DNA from: an uncultured Eubacterium sp. | Lineage (GTDB): Bacteria; Bacillota; Clostridia; Lachnospirales; Lachnospiraceae | Assembly: GCA_910577295.1 (NCBI GenBank) | Contig: CAJTLS010000013.1 | Coordinates: 3,022-67,021, forward strand | Length of the DNA: 64,000 nt | Direction: 5' to 3' | Part shown: positions 41,352 to 50,690 of the stretch, in pieces | How the letters are laid out: every line of letters begins with the position of its first letter | Position numbering within the stretch: the stretch's first letter is position 1 | Position numbers and translations under genes: made by a program | The notes under the pieces: model-generated | What the model was told of the DNA's origin: nothing | The model's database searches: none | The model's input: the letters and a program-made list of their open reading frames with translations, nothing else

Positions 41352-43079
41352 TCAGCTATTCACATCGTATAGATGACGGTATACCCCGTCTGCTCTCATC
41401 AGCTCCTCATGCGTGCCGCTCTCTGCAATTCCATCCTCCGTCAGCACAAGTATTTTTTCCGCATTGCGTATCGTCGAAAGACGGTGAGCAATCACAAATG
41501 TTGTACGGTTTTTTGCCAACTTTTCCAACGATTCCTGTACGACTTTTTCACTTTCATTATCCAGAGCCGAAGTAGCTTCGTCAAAAATCAAAATCGGCGG
41601 GTTTTTCAGAAATACCCGGGCAATCGAAAGACGCTGCTTCTGACCGCCGGATAACTTTATCCCCCGCTGTCCGATATCTGTCTCGTACCCATTTGGCAGA
41701 GACATAATAAAATCATGGGCATTCGCTTCTTTTGCAGCCTGAATAATTTCTTCCCTGCCAGCCTTTGGCTTCCCATAGCCAATGTTATCGTATATCGTTC
41801 CTGCAAAAAGATAGACCTCCTGCTGTACAATTCCTATATGATTCCGCAGGCTCTTGAGCTTGATATCTCGTACATCTGTTCCGTCAATTCGGATGCTCCC
41901 CTCTGTCACTTCATAGAAACGGGGAATAAGGCTGCACAGTGTACTCTTCCCTGCACCGGAACTTCCCACTAAGGCAATATAAGAACCTGCCTTCACTGAT
42001 AAATTCACATGATTGAGTACCATTTCTGTATTATCCTCATAATGGAAAGCTACATCATTAAATTCAATATTACCTTTTACATTGTGGATATCAACTGCAC
42101 CCTCACGGTCTTCGATGTCCGGCTGCAAATTCAAAATTTCCATAAAACGCTCAAAACCTGTATATCCATTCTGAAATTGCTCTGTAAAATCAATCAGTCT
42201 CCTGACTGGTTCCGTAAAAATATTAATATAGAGCAGGAACGTTACTAAATCTGTGACACTGACAATCCCTTTTGTAACAAGAACCGCTCCACTCACTAAA
42301 ACGATAATCTGAATCAGCATCGTAAATGCTCCCAGACCGGCATGATACCCTCCCATATAGAAATAACTGTCCTTCTTGGCGCTAAGAAAACCATCATTTC
42401 CACGACGGAATTTTTTCTTTTCTATATTTTCATTGGCAAATGACTTAACCACACGGATCCCGGATAAGTTATCTTCAATCTGTGCGTTAATCTCTGCAAT
42501 CTGCTCACGATTTCTCCGAAATGCCCGTTTCATTTTCTTATTAAAATAAAAGGCATACACAAACATTATCGGAATAAGTATAAACGCTGCCAACGTAAGC
42601 CACGGACTAATCATTAACAAAATGACAAAGGCACCAATCAGTTTAATAAAAGAAATCACCAGATTCTCCGGCCCGTGATGTAACAACTCCGTAATATCAA
42701 ACAAATCAGATGTAATACGGGACATGAGCTGTCCCACTTTCTGGTCGTCATAAAAAGAAAAAGATAATTTCTGATAATGCTCAAAAATTTCAGCACGCAT
42801 ATCATATTCCATGCGCGCCCCCATCACATGCCCGTAATTAGAAACGAAAAAGTTACAATAACATTCTATGGCAACCAATCCTACCATAAGCGCCCCTAAC
42901 AGATAAATGGTATGCAGAGCCTCATCCATCGGCCAGTATATAACATCCTGCGTAATGTAACGAACAAGAACAGGTATTACCAGTACGGTTCCCGCCTCTA
43001 TAAGCGCAAAGAAAATATCGGCAAAAAAGACTTTCTTATATGGTTTATAATAACTAATCATCTTCTTAAAGTTACTCAT
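41352..43079 (-). CDS. ABC transporter, exporter type (permease fused to ATPase)
   Basis: 575 residues. Six membrane helices (about 1-310) followed by an ATPase domain with Walker A GSSGAGKST (about 372), signature LSGGQKQR (about 477), Walker B ILIFDEATSALD (about 495) and the switch His in IAHRLSTIRNAE. A half-transporter that works as a dimer, of the MsbA/LmrA/MDR-like group. Substrate unknown. The start overlaps the end of the upstream aminotransferase gene by 8 bp, so the two are co-translated. Confidence 0.93.
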   Translation of the reverse strand: MSNFKKMISYYKPYKKVFFADIFFALIEAGTVLVIPVLVRYITQDVIYWPMDEALHTIYLLGALMVGLVAIECYCNFFVSNYGHVMGARMEYDMRAEIFEHYQKLSFSFYDDQKVGQLMSRITSDLFDITELLHHGPENLVISFIKLIGAFVILLMISPWLTLAAFILIPIMFVYAFYFNKKMKRAFRRNREQIAEINAQIEDNLSGIRVVKSFANENIEKKKFRRGNDGFLSAKKDSYFYMGGYHAGLGAFTMLIQIIVLVSGAVLVTKGIVSVTDLVTFLLYINIFTEPVRRLIDFTEQFQNGYTGFERFMEILNLQPDIEDREGAVDIHNVKGNIEFNDVAFHYEDNTEMVLNHVNLSVKAGSYIALVGSSGAGKSTLCSLIPRFYEVTEGSIRIDGTDVRDIKLKSLRNHIGIVQQEVYLFAGTIYDNIGYGKPKAGREEIIQAAKEANAHDFIMSLPNGYETDIGQRGIKLSGGQKQRLSIARVFLKNPPILIFDEATSALDNESEKVVQESLEKLAKNRTTFVIAHRLSTIRNAEKILVLTEDGIAESGTHEELMRADGVYRHLYDVNS

Positions 43080-44256
43080 GGTATGCCTCCGCTAACTTTT
43101 GGAAAGCCGGCAGCGCCGCCTCAATCTGCTCCGTACTGACACAGTATGAAATACGGACAAACCCCGGCGTTCCGAAACTATCCGATGCCACTAATAACAG
43201 TTCATACTCTTTCGCTTTCTCGGCAAAGGCTGCGGCATCTTCCTCCAATGCCTCTACAAAGAGATAAAAGGCCCCATCCGGCTTAATGCAGCGATAGCCA
43301 TAATCGGTAAGCGCCTGATACAGCAAATCCCTGTTTTTCTTATAGATATTCACATCCGACGTCTGCCCGATACAACGGCTGATTACTTTCTGAAACAGGC
43401 TTGGCGCACACACATACCCAAGCGCGCGTCCGGCGCCGCAAACAGATGCATATACTAAGTTCCCATCTTTTACCTTGTCAGAAACGGCAATATAGCCAAT
43501 CCGTTCTCCCGGTAAAGACAACGATTTACTATACGAATAACATACGATTGTATTGTCATAATAATTCATCAAATACGGAACATTCACATCATCATATACC
43601 AATTCCCGATATGGCTCATCAGCAATAAGAAAGATTTCTTTTCCGTACTCAGACTGTTTATTTCTCAGAATCGTACACATTTGTTCAATACATTCTCCGG
43701 TGATAACAACGCCGGTCGGATTGTTTGGCGAATTGACAATCACTCCTTTTGTGTTTGGCGTAACAGCTTTTTCAAAGGCCTCCAAATCAATCTGAAAGTC
43801 CTTTGTATCACACTGCACAACAACCAAACGGGAACCTGTCATTTCCACAAATACACGGTATTCTGGAAAAAAGGGAGCAAACACGATGAATTCGTCTTCC
43901 GGTTCCGCCAACGCTTTTAATGTAATTGTCAGAGATGCTGCTGCTCCTGCCGTAATATAAAAGTTATTAGCAGATAACGATGTACCCTGTGTTTCATTCA
44001 CATAAGCGGCGAGTTTCTGGCGGAGTTCCATATCTCCCACTGCTGATGTATAACTGTGAAGCGCTACCGCATCCTCCTCTAGCAAATCCTGAACTGCCTC
44101 TTTTACACAATCCGGCGCAGGAACACTTGGATTTCCTATACTAAAATCAAATACATTCTCCGCTCCAATCTCTGCTTTTCTCTTGTTGCCATACTCAAAC
44201 AAATCACGAATCGCAGACGGATTTGTCCCTAATTGTAACATTTCTTTTGAAACCAT
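43072..44256 (-). CDS. PLP-dependent aminotransferase, class I/II
   Basis: 394 residues, fold type I. The PLP lysine is in CYSYSKSLSLPGERIGY (about 235), with NSPNNPTG (about 177) and DEPYRELVYDD (about 207) as cofactor and substrate motifs. It belongs to the aspartate-aminotransferase-like group, with no clear amino acid specificity visible. Directly preceded by structured element B (44260-44393), which supplies the ribosome binding site, and overlaps the ABC exporter gene. Confidence 0.9.
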   Translation of the reverse strand: MVSKEMLQLGTNPSAIRDLFEYGNKRKAEIGAENVFDFSIGNPSVPAPDCVKEAVQDLLEEDAVALHSYTSAVGDMELRQKLAAYVNETQGTSLSANNFYITAGAAASLTITLKALAEPEDEFIVFAPFFPEYRVFVEMTGSRLVVVQCDTKDFQIDLEAFEKAVTPNTKGVIVNSPNNPTGVVITGECIEQMCTILRNKQSEYGKEIFLIADEPYRELVYDDVNVPYLMNYYDNTIVCYSYSKSLSLPGERIGYIAVSDKVKDGNLVYASVCGAGRALGYVCAPSLFQKVISRCIGQTSDVNIYKKNRDLLYQALTDYGYRCIKPDGAFYLFVEALEEDAAAFAEKAKEYELLLVASDSFGTPGFVRISYCVSTEQIEAALPAFQKLAEAYHE

Positions 44257-44259
44257 AAT

Positions 44260-44393
44260 AATCCTCCATTCCGAGAACGTTTTCGTTCGAGGAACCGCAC
44301 GAGAAAAAACTGTGTTACAGTTTTTTCTCGTGTCGGATAAAGGCCTATTTGTGACGTTCTCGGCACAAATAGGCAGAGCGAACTTTGTTCACT
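44260..44393 (-). ncRNA. Candidate pseudoknot-forming structured element (copy B) before the aminotransferase
   Basis: Same layout as copy A (1286-1424). On the minus strand: hairpin 44377-44393; hairpin with 10-bp stem (44364-44373/44344-44353); 16-bp hairpin 44298-44332; then 44271-44280. The loop 44354-44363 (ACGTTCTCGG) is the perfect 10-nt reverse complement of 44271-44280 (CCGAGAACGT). The element ends in GGAATGGAGGATTA, with GGAGG 8-9 nt from the aminotransferase ATG. Every base of the loop is in the putative long-range helix. Confidence 0.6.
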
Positions 44394-44409
44394 TTATCCT
44401 CCATTTTTC

Positions 44410-45195
44410 TTATCTATCCAACTGATACCCATGATGCAGCGGTCCGCTGCCCCGCCCTAAATCAAGCCCTGCCGCCAACGCGCCTGAAACATACTCCTTG
44501 GCTTTATGCACAGCCTCTGTCAGAGAAAGCCCTCGTGCCAGACAGGAAGCAATCGCACTTGATAACGTGCACCCGGTTCCATGAGTATTCGGATTATCTA
44601 TCCTCTCTCCCTGAAACCATTTCGCCCTGCCCTCTGCATATAGTAAATCGTTTGAATCATTTATATTATGTCCACCCTTGCAGAGTACCGCAATCCCATA
44701 TGCCTGTGAAATCTCTTTCGCCGCTTGCTCCATATCAGCAGCCGAGGCGATTGACCGCCCCCACAAAACCTCCGCTTCTGGAATGTTTGGTGTAATTACC
44801 GAAGCCAATGGAATCAATTTCTCTTTTAATTCCGAAACCGCCTCTTCGCATAATAACCGGGAGCCGCTCGTGGAAACCATAACCGGGTCTAAAACAATAT
44901 TGGTTGCCTGATAGTGACGCAGGGCATCTGCTATCGCCGTTATCAATTTCCCGGAAGAAACCATCCCGATTTTAACCGCATCTGGAAAAATATCCGTAAA
45001 CACAGCATCTAATTGCTGTGTTACAAACTCTGGCGGTACCTCCAAAACTCCTGTTACGCCTTTGGTATTTTGCGCCGTGATTGCCGTAACGACACTCATG
45101 GCATAGACGTTGTTTGCCATCATCGTCTTCATGTCCGCCTGAATGCCCGCACCACCGCTGCAATCACTGCCCGCTATCGTCAATGCTGTCTTCAT
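44410..45195 (-). CDS. thiD: Hydroxymethylpyrimidine/phosphomethylpyrimidine kinase
   Basis: Phosphorylates HMP and HMP-P for thiamine synthesis; related enzymes phosphorylate pyridoxal. 261 residues of the ribokinase-like fold: ALTIAGSDCSGGAGIQADMKTM at the N-terminus, VLDPVMVSTSGSRLL (about 105), and the anion hole/catalytic GTGCTLSSAIASCLARG (about 210). The ATG at 45195 follows GAGGG at 5 nt. No other thi gene is near, and no THI-box is visible upstream; PdxK activity cannot be excluded. A hairpin-rich region lies upstream (45230-45310). Confidence 0.88.
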   Translation of the reverse strand: MKTALTIAGSDCSGGAGIQADMKTMMANNVYAMSVVTAITAQNTKGVTGVLEVPPEFVTQQLDAVFTDIFPDAVKIGMVSSGKLITAIADALRHYQATNIVLDPVMVSTSGSRLLCEEAVSELKEKLIPLASVITPNIPEAEVLWGRSIASAADMEQAAKEISQAYGIAVLCKGGHNINDSNDLLYAEGRAKWFQGERIDNPNTHGTGCTLSSAIASCLARGLSLTEAVHKAKEYVSGALAAGLDLGRGSGPLHHGYQLDR

Positions 45196-45229
45196 ACTAA
45201 CCCTCATTTCTTCGCTGCTTTGTCCGCAT

Positions 45230-45310
45230 AATACAACTTTGTGTCAAGCCATGCTATGGCTCTGCAGGCCGCAGACACAAATTGTCGTGTGAAAAAATCT
45301 TATCTTTCAC
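45230..45310 (-). other. Hairpin-rich leader upstream of thiD, possible third member of the A/B element family
   Basis: TTTGTGTC/GACACAAA arms (45238-45245 with 45274-45281), extended by ACAA/TTGT, enclose two small hairpins (AGCCAT/ATGGCT and TGC/GCA). On the minus strand the next bases, GTATTATGCGGACAAAGC, resemble GTATTAATGCACAGAGC of copy A. The loop is larger than in A and B and I find no convincing loop pairing, so membership is tentative. Confidence 0.35.
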
Positions 45311-45311
45311 A

Positions 45312-45869
45312 TTAACCTCTCAAATGCTCCCATAATATCCGAATTCCAATAAGGATAAGAATGATGCCTCCTGCAATCTGCGCCTTCTTTTGAAATTTGT
45401 TACCAAACACATGACCAATTTTTATCCCTGCTGCCGAAAATATAAACGTAGTACAGCCAATCAAAAGAACAGCCTTCCAAATATTTACACGCAGAAAAGC
45501 AAAGGTTATACCTGCCGCCAAAGCATCAATACTGGTCGCCACCGCTAATGGAAACATACTTCGGAACGCAAAGGAACAATCCGTCTCCCCATCCTGCTCC
45601 GTAACCGCTTCCCGAATCATATTAATACCAAGTAACAATAACAGGGAAAACGCAATCCAATGGTCGATTGCTTCAATCATACGCTGAAACTGGCTTCCTA
45701 ACAAATATCCAATCAAAGGCATAAGGGCCTGAAAACCGCCAAAATAGACACCGACAATTACCGCATGTTTTATCTTTAATTTATCAAGCGACAGTCCTTT
45801 GCAGACAGAGACCGCAAAAGCATCCATTGAAAGGGCAACCGCAAATAAAAAGAGTTCAGCCAATCCCAT
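45312..45869 (-). CDS. mntP: Putative manganese efflux pump MntP
   Basis: 185 residues, six membrane helices in two repeats. Family motifs: LFLFAVALSMDAFAVSVCKG in helix 1 (Asp essential for Mn export) and ATSIDALAAGITFAF in the second repeat. The ATG at 45869 has AAAGAGG 6 nt upstream; a longer frame lacks a site. No yybP-ykoY manganese riboswitch sequence is visible in the 92-bp upstream gap. Confidence 0.9.
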   Translation of the reverse strand: MGLAELFLFAVALSMDAFAVSVCKGLSLDKLKIKHAVIVGVYFGGFQALMPLIGYLLGSQFQRMIEAIDHWIAFSLLLLLGINMIREAVTEQDGETDCSFAFRSMFPLAVATSIDALAAGITFAFLRVNIWKAVLLIGCTTFIFSAAGIKIGHVFGNKFQKKAQIAGGIILILIGIRILWEHLRG

Positions 45870-45961
45870 ACATAACCTCTTTCCCGCAAAGTGAATGACC
45901 AGTTTTCTTTGCCTTATTGCTATCCATAAACTACCATATTTACTTTTCCATGTCAACGTTC

Positions 45962-46873
45962 TTAAAGAGTGTAAAGCACTCTCTCATATTCTGCCAAATG
46001 TTTCGTCTTTTTAATCCTTTTCCATACTTTTGCACTATCTGGATGTGCTGTCGCCATATACGACCATATTTCTTTCATTTTATACAAAACCGGAATCTCC
46101 GGCATAATCTTTTCATAAGCGTGTTGCAACTCTTTCGCATATTGAATATGTTCCTGCCAACTCATCGCCTGTTTCGTTTTTATTTCCCGCACAAGAGCCG
46201 GATTGGCAATCAACCCGCGTCCAATCATGATTTGCTCCACCGTAGGAAACCGCTCGCAAAATCTCTCATAGTCTTCTACTGAATTGATATCACCATTATA
46301 GCAGACCGGATTCACACTATTTTCCAACGCCTCTTCGAATACATCCCAATCCGGTCTGCCGCGATAAAAATCTGCCCTGACACGGGGATGTATCGTCAGC
46401 TCGCAGATTGGGTACTGATTATATATTGCCAGTATATCCCGAAATTCAGATGGCTCATTGCGTCCGATACGGGTCTTGATTGATATTGGCACAGTCAACT
46501 TGTCAAAAATTTCTCCTAAAAAGCGGTTCAATCCCTCCAAATCACTTAGAAATCCTGAACCTCTGCCCTTTGCAACAACCGTTCCTGACGGGCAGCCAAG
46601 ATTCAAATTAATTTCCGAATACCCATATTCAATTAACCTTTCTGCCGTATATAGAAACTCATCCGCATGGTTGCTCAAAATTTGCGGAACAAGCGGTATT
46701 CCCCTGTTATTTTCCGGCAGAACATCCCTCTTTTCCCGGCTTTTGAAGTCGTGATTGGATGTCGGTGAAACAAAGGGCGTATAATATTTTTCTAAACCCG
46801 GAAATCTGTCATGGTGTATGTTGCGGTATATATATGTCGTAATGCCTTCTAACGGCGCCATGTAAAATTTCAT
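45962..46873 (-). CDS. tRNA-dihydrouridine synthase
   Basis: FMN enzyme that reduces uridine in tRNA D-loops. 303 residues. TIM barrel with MAPLEGITTYIYRN at the start, NLGCPSGTVVAKGRGSGFL (catalytic Cys, about 90-108), SIKTRIG, YNGDINSVEDY and MIGRGLIANP (FMN phosphate site). It overlaps the upstream DUF4130 gene by ATGA, so it is in the same transcription unit as the radical-SAM pair. Which uridine it modifies cannot be told. Confidence 0.92.
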   Translation of the reverse strand: MKFYMAPLEGITTYIYRNIHHDRFPGLEKYYTPFVSPTSNHDFKSREKRDVLPENNRGIPLVPQILSNHADEFLYTAERLIEYGYSEINLNLGCPSGTVVAKGRGSGFLSDLEGLNRFLGEIFDKLTVPISIKTRIGRNEPSEFRDILAIYNQYPICELTIHPRVRADFYRGRPDWDVFEEALENSVNPVCYNGDINSVEDYERFCERFPTVEQIMIGRGLIANPALVREIKTKQAMSWQEHIQYAKELQHAYEKIMPEIPVLYKMKEIWSYMATAHPDSAKVWKRIKKTKHLAEYERVLYTL

Positions 46874-47640
46874 CCCTCATTAAACTCCTTCATATATTTG
46901 CGGAAGCGCAACGGCAGCAATTGTCTCTGCAAATTTGGATTGACGCGCTCCTTTATCGCTATTTTATCGACAAACACTTTCCATAGTTTCCGCATCGCCT
47001 CTTCTTCTTTCGAATACGACAACTGCAATTCATCTGGATTGACGTCTTCCATGGCTGCATAAATAACAGCTTCTCCCTTGTCGTGAATGAGCACTGTCCG
47101 ATGAACCGTATCTGCAATAATCCACTTCTCTTCATAAAAGCGGTCTGCAAAATGGTCTGCCATATAGGGTAAAATAGCGTTCTTAGGGTTTATTCTAGCA
47201 AATAATGCTTCATTTTCCAATTCCTCAAAACGAAGAAATTGAACAAAATGACAGATTTCATTATCTACATGCTTTTCTATATCGCACAAGATCTGCATGT
47301 GGGGAGCTGTCAGATGCTGCAGCGCCTTGTTTCCCATATACAGCCCCTCAATAATCAGCCGGTACATGGCGTCTGCTTTGTCTGTCCGATAAGAAACTGA
47401 CACCTTGTGCAGAAACTCATATGCCTGTCTTGATACATCCCGTTGTACAGTTCTCGCCACCTTAACCGCCCGCTCAAAATCTGTCTCTACCGATATATAT
47501 TCACAAAATAATTGACGGTTAAAGTCCTCTTCTTTCACCTGAATTTCATTATTGCGGTGTCCATGCCTATCCTCATAGGCCCGATAAATTGCGGAAAAAA
47601 TCCCCTCTGCCGTGTTTTCACATAAATATACATTTCGCAT
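46870..47640 (-). CDS. DUF4130 protein, radical-SAM-linked DNA-metabolism family
   Basis: 256 residues, matching the family annotated as probable DNA metabolism protein (TIGR03915-type), which in other species can be fused to uracil-DNA glycosylase. Conserved features seen: the start YLCENTAEGIFSAIYRAYEDRHGH, RLIIEGLYMGNKALQHLTAPHM, and the C-terminal NPNLQRQLLPLRFRKYMKEF. The ATG at 47640 follows GGGGTG; the gene starts 4 bp after the radical SAM gene. No catalytic residues are established. The pairing suggests a two-step DNA repair or modification. Confidence 0.8.
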   Translation of the reverse strand: MRNVYLCENTAEGIFSAIYRAYEDRHGHRNNEIQVKEEDFNRQLFCEYISVETDFERAVKVARTVQRDVSRQAYEFLHKVSVSYRTDKADAMYRLIIEGLYMGNKALQHLTAPHMQILCDIEKHVDNEICHFVQFLRFEELENEALFARINPKNAILPYMADHFADRFYEEKWIIADTVHRTVLIHDKGEAVIYAAMEDVNPDELQLSYSKEEEAMRKLWKVFVDKIAIKERVNPNLQRQLLPLRFRKYMKEFNEG

Positions 47641-47644
47641 ACAT

Positions 47645-49057
47645 CTACACCCCAAAATCTTCTAAAGTCATTTGCTGAAACGTTGTTGTTCCTGTCAATC
47701 CGGGAGGAAGTTTTTCTTTTAATCCTAATAAATTGGTAAGAATAAACGATTGTTCCAAACGGATTGGCATCATCATTTTGCCATGGCAGGTAATAAAATA
47801 CATAGCCCGTTTCAATACTACCCCGAACTTTTTGAGCGAGGCATAATCGAGGCTTCCCAGCCGCCTTGCCGTCACAATCCGTTTCGCAGACTTCACTCCA
47901 ATCCCCGGTACCCGCAAAAGCGTATGATAATCAGCCTTTTCCACCTCCACGGGAAACTGCTCTAAATGATTAAGAGCCCAGTTGCATTTGGGGTCTATCT
48001 GTACATTGAGATTCGGCTGGTCCGCCGTAATAATTTCTTCTGCTTTAAACTGATAAAAGCGCAGTAAAAAATCAGCCTGATAGAGACGGTGTTCCCTCAA
48101 TAACGGAGGACCGAACTCCGTCGTATCTGGAAGTAATTCATCTCCTGTCGTGTTGACAAAAGCGGAATAGAAAACCCTTTTTAAATCAAATTGATGATAT
48201 AAAGCCTCTGCCATATGGACAATCTCGTAATCACTCTCCGGTGTGGCCCCAATTATCATCTGCGTACTCTGACCAGCAGGAACGAAACTCTGCCCCGGAT
48301 GGCTTTCCTGAAGGCAATGTGTAGAAGACTCACGAAGTTTTGGCACATTTACCATCTGTTTATACTGCTGCTCCAAACTGCCCACTACTGGTGATGAATA
48401 GGAAGGAAGCATCCCCTGTGACTGCTCGCTTCCAGATAACAGATAACTCTCCTTACGCCCCATCTGAATCTGTCTCATCGGCGTCAATATTTTCCTTCTG
48501 CTCTTCTGTGGTGCCAATGTCCGCAATCCCTCTGCCGTTGGCAGCTCCATATTAACGCTCATGCGGTCAACAATCCATCCGGTCTTTTCGATTAATAATG
48601 GATTTGCCCCCGGTATTGCTTTCACATGAATATAACCGTTAAAACGGTACTTCGTACGCAGCAAATACACTGCCTGATAGATGCTCTCCATCGTGTCATC
48701 CGGATTATTTCGTATGCCGGAACTCAAAAAAAGTCCCTCAATATAGTTGCGGCGGTAAAATGCTATCGTTAATTCCGCAATCTCTTCTGGTTTAAAAGTT
48801 GCTCTCGGCACATCATTGGAACAACGGTTTAAACAATATTTACAATCATAAACACATTCATTCGTCTGCAATATTTTTAAGAGGGAAATACATCTCCCAT
48901 CTGCCGCAAAACAATGACAAAGCCCTCTGGATACGGCGTTCCCCATCGTTCCTTTCACTCCCCGGCGGCTGGAGCCGCTCGATGTGCAGGACACATCATA
49001 CTTTGCGGCATCAGTCAAAATCTCTAATTTTTTAAATATTTCCTGTGATAGCGCCAT
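47645..49057 (-). CDS. Putative DNA modification/repair radical SAM protein
   Basis: 470 residues, TIGR03916-type. The [4Fe-4S] cluster motif CVYDCKYC (CxxxCxxC, about residues 67-75) opens the radical SAM barrel; further Cys follow (CLNRC). The C-terminal part holds a helix-hairpin-helix DNA-binding motif (LLRVPGIGVKSAKRIVTARRLG, about 380). This combination suggests a SAM-radical reaction on DNA. ATG at 49057 has GGAGG 8 nt upstream. Order radical SAM - DUF4130 - dus, tightly packed, supports a nucleic-acid modification operon. Confidence 0.85.
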   Translation of the reverse strand: MALSQEIFKKLEILTDAAKYDVSCTSSGSSRRGVKGTMGNAVSRGLCHCFAADGRCISLLKILQTNECVYDCKYCLNRCSNDVPRATFKPEEIAELTIAFYRRNYIEGLFLSSGIRNNPDDTMESIYQAVYLLRTKYRFNGYIHVKAIPGANPLLIEKTGWIVDRMSVNMELPTAEGLRTLAPQKSRRKILTPMRQIQMGRKESYLLSGSEQSQGMLPSYSSPVVGSLEQQYKQMVNVPKLRESSTHCLQESHPGQSFVPAGQSTQMIIGATPESDYEIVHMAEALYHQFDLKRVFYSAFVNTTGDELLPDTTEFGPPLLREHRLYQADFLLRFYQFKAEEIITADQPNLNVQIDPKCNWALNHLEQFPVEVEKADYHTLLRVPGIGVKSAKRIVTARRLGSLDYASLKKFGVVLKRAMYFITCHGKMMMPIRLEQSFILTNLLGLKEKLPPGLTGTTTFQQMTLEDFGV

Positions 49058-49143
49058 AGAAATTTCCTCCATGCCAAAATTTTATATAGAACGTATGTTT
49101 GTATATTAGCATATCCTTTATTCTTTGTAAAGAGGAAGCCCGC

Positions 49144-49195
49144 AAAAAAAGGGAATAAGAATCTCCACACTACTTTCTGAGAGATTCTTATTCCC
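49144..49195 (-). terminator. Terminator of the permease gene
   Basis: Perfect 15-bp stem GGGAATAAGAATCTC/GAGATTCTTATTCCC with a 15-nt loop and TTTTTTT on the minus strand. Confidence 0.92.
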
Positions 49196-49231
49196 TTCTG
49201 TATATAGACTGTTTTCAGAGGTGATATAACT

Positions 49232-50596
49232 TTAGAAATTCATTATCGCGTCGCCATAGCGGAGGAATATAACAATCATTGAAACGAGTACGACAAGAAA
49301 CGTAGCAGGTACGGCCGCTTTACAATATCTTCCCCAGCCAATCTTGTGCCCCGCCTTCTCGGCAACCGATATGCCAACAACGTTAGCTGACGCACCGATT
49401 GGCGTAGCGCTTCCTCCAATATCTGTTCCTATGGAAAGGCTCCATGCAAGAACATTCAAAAACGAGCCGGAACCTAAACGGGCAATAACCGGCACCATCG
49501 TCGCCGCAAACGGAATATTGTCAATAAGCGCACTTGCAACAGCAGACAGCCATATAATAATCGCAATCATAATATAGGCGTTGCCACCGCTTAATTTTTC
49601 AATAAATCCGGCAATCATTTCCAAAATGCCAGTCTCCTCGAGCCCCCCGACGACAACAAATAGACCAATGAAAAACAATAGTGTCTTATAATCTACCTTT
49701 TTTAATACTTCAAAACTGTCTCTGCCGGCAACAAATATAGTCAAAACAGCAACAAATACCCCAATCGTTGCTACCGTCAAGTGAGTTGCCGAATGAGATA
49801 CCAACAGCACAACTGCAATAAGGAAAATCAATGTGCTGAGAATAAATCCTGTCCTATCTGTAATAATTTTGGAAGGATCCAACTCATCTTCGTTGATTGT
49901 TACATCACCCGATTGTTTTAACTCTTTTCGGAAAACGAAATAAAAATAAAAAATGATAAAAACCAAGCAGATTCCAGCTATTAATCCGGTATTTGTTACA
50001 AAATCAAAAAACGTATAATTCATGGACGTTCCGATAATAATATTTGGCGGGTCGCCGCACATCGTTGCCGAGCCGCCCAGATTGGCACAAAATACTTCTG
50101 CTACAATAAAAGAGACCGGATTAAACTTTAACAACTGCGACAGCTTTATCGTAACCGCCGCCAAAAACAGAATCACCGTAATACTATCGATAAACATCGC
50201 TAAGAGAGCCGATAATATCATAAAAGTCACAAATATCGGAATCGTCTGGAAGCGGACTAATTTTGCAATTCTTAAACAAAGCCAGTCAAAAAATTTAACC
50301 CTCGCCATACCCTCTACCATAATCATCATACCAGCAATAAAAATAATCGTTGACCAGTTAATTCCCGATGACTCGCTCTCGGTGACCTGATACCAAAAGC
50401 CGCTGGTAAAAATACTTTTCACGTTCAGCACTTCCCAAATACCATCCACATCCCTCATGCAGATGCCAAAAACACCAATCAGAGTCAGCACGCCACAGCC
50501 AAGCGTTACATAGTGCCGCTCGATTTTGTCCATAACAATTAATACAAACATAGCGATGAAAATAGCAACAGCCAAAAACTCTGCAGTCAGTACCAT
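49232..50596 (-). CDS. SLC13/ArsB-NhaD superfamily permease
   Basis: 454 residues, about eleven membrane helices with two conserved loops: ANLGGSATMCGDPPNIIIGTS (about 165-185) and TDIGGSATPIGASANVVGISVAEKAG (about 385-410), the paired re-entrant motifs of the ion-transporter superfamily. Members carry Na+/H+, arsenite, citrate or other anions; substrate cannot be fixed. A single gene flanked by a strong terminator and, upstream, an inverted repeat at 50691-50712. Confidence 0.88.
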   Translation of the reverse strand: MVLTAEFLAVAIFIAMFVLIVMDKIERHYVTLGCGVLTLIGVFGICMRDVDGIWEVLNVKSIFTSGFWYQVTESESSGINWSTIIFIAGMMIMVEGMARVKFFDWLCLRIAKLVRFQTIPIFVTFMILSALLAMFIDSITVILFLAAVTIKLSQLLKFNPVSFIVAEVFCANLGGSATMCGDPPNIIIGTSMNYTFFDFVTNTGLIAGICLVFIIFYFYFVFRKELKQSGDVTINEDELDPSKIITDRTGFILSTLIFLIAVVLLVSHSATHLTVATIGVFVAVLTIFVAGRDSFEVLKKVDYKTLLFFIGLFVVVGGLEETGILEMIAGFIEKLSGGNAYIMIAIIIWLSAVASALIDNIPFAATMVPVIARLGSGSFLNVLAWSLSIGTDIGGSATPIGASANVVGISVAEKAGHKIGWGRYCKAAVPATFLVVLVSMIVIFLRYGDAIMNF

Positions 50597-50690
50597 TTTT
50601 AATCCCTCCTATCCGTCTCACAAAAAAGGAGACAAATGCAACCTATCTTCATTTAGACCACATTGTCACCTTTAATCTTTTTGTTGAAAC

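Noticed and set aside
45196..45311. TPP riboswitch before thiD
   Set aside because: The conserved THI-box sequence blocks are not visible; the region is hairpin-rich but different.
45870..45961. Manganese (yybP-ykoY) riboswitch before mntP
   Set aside because: The gap is short and lacks the conserved loops.
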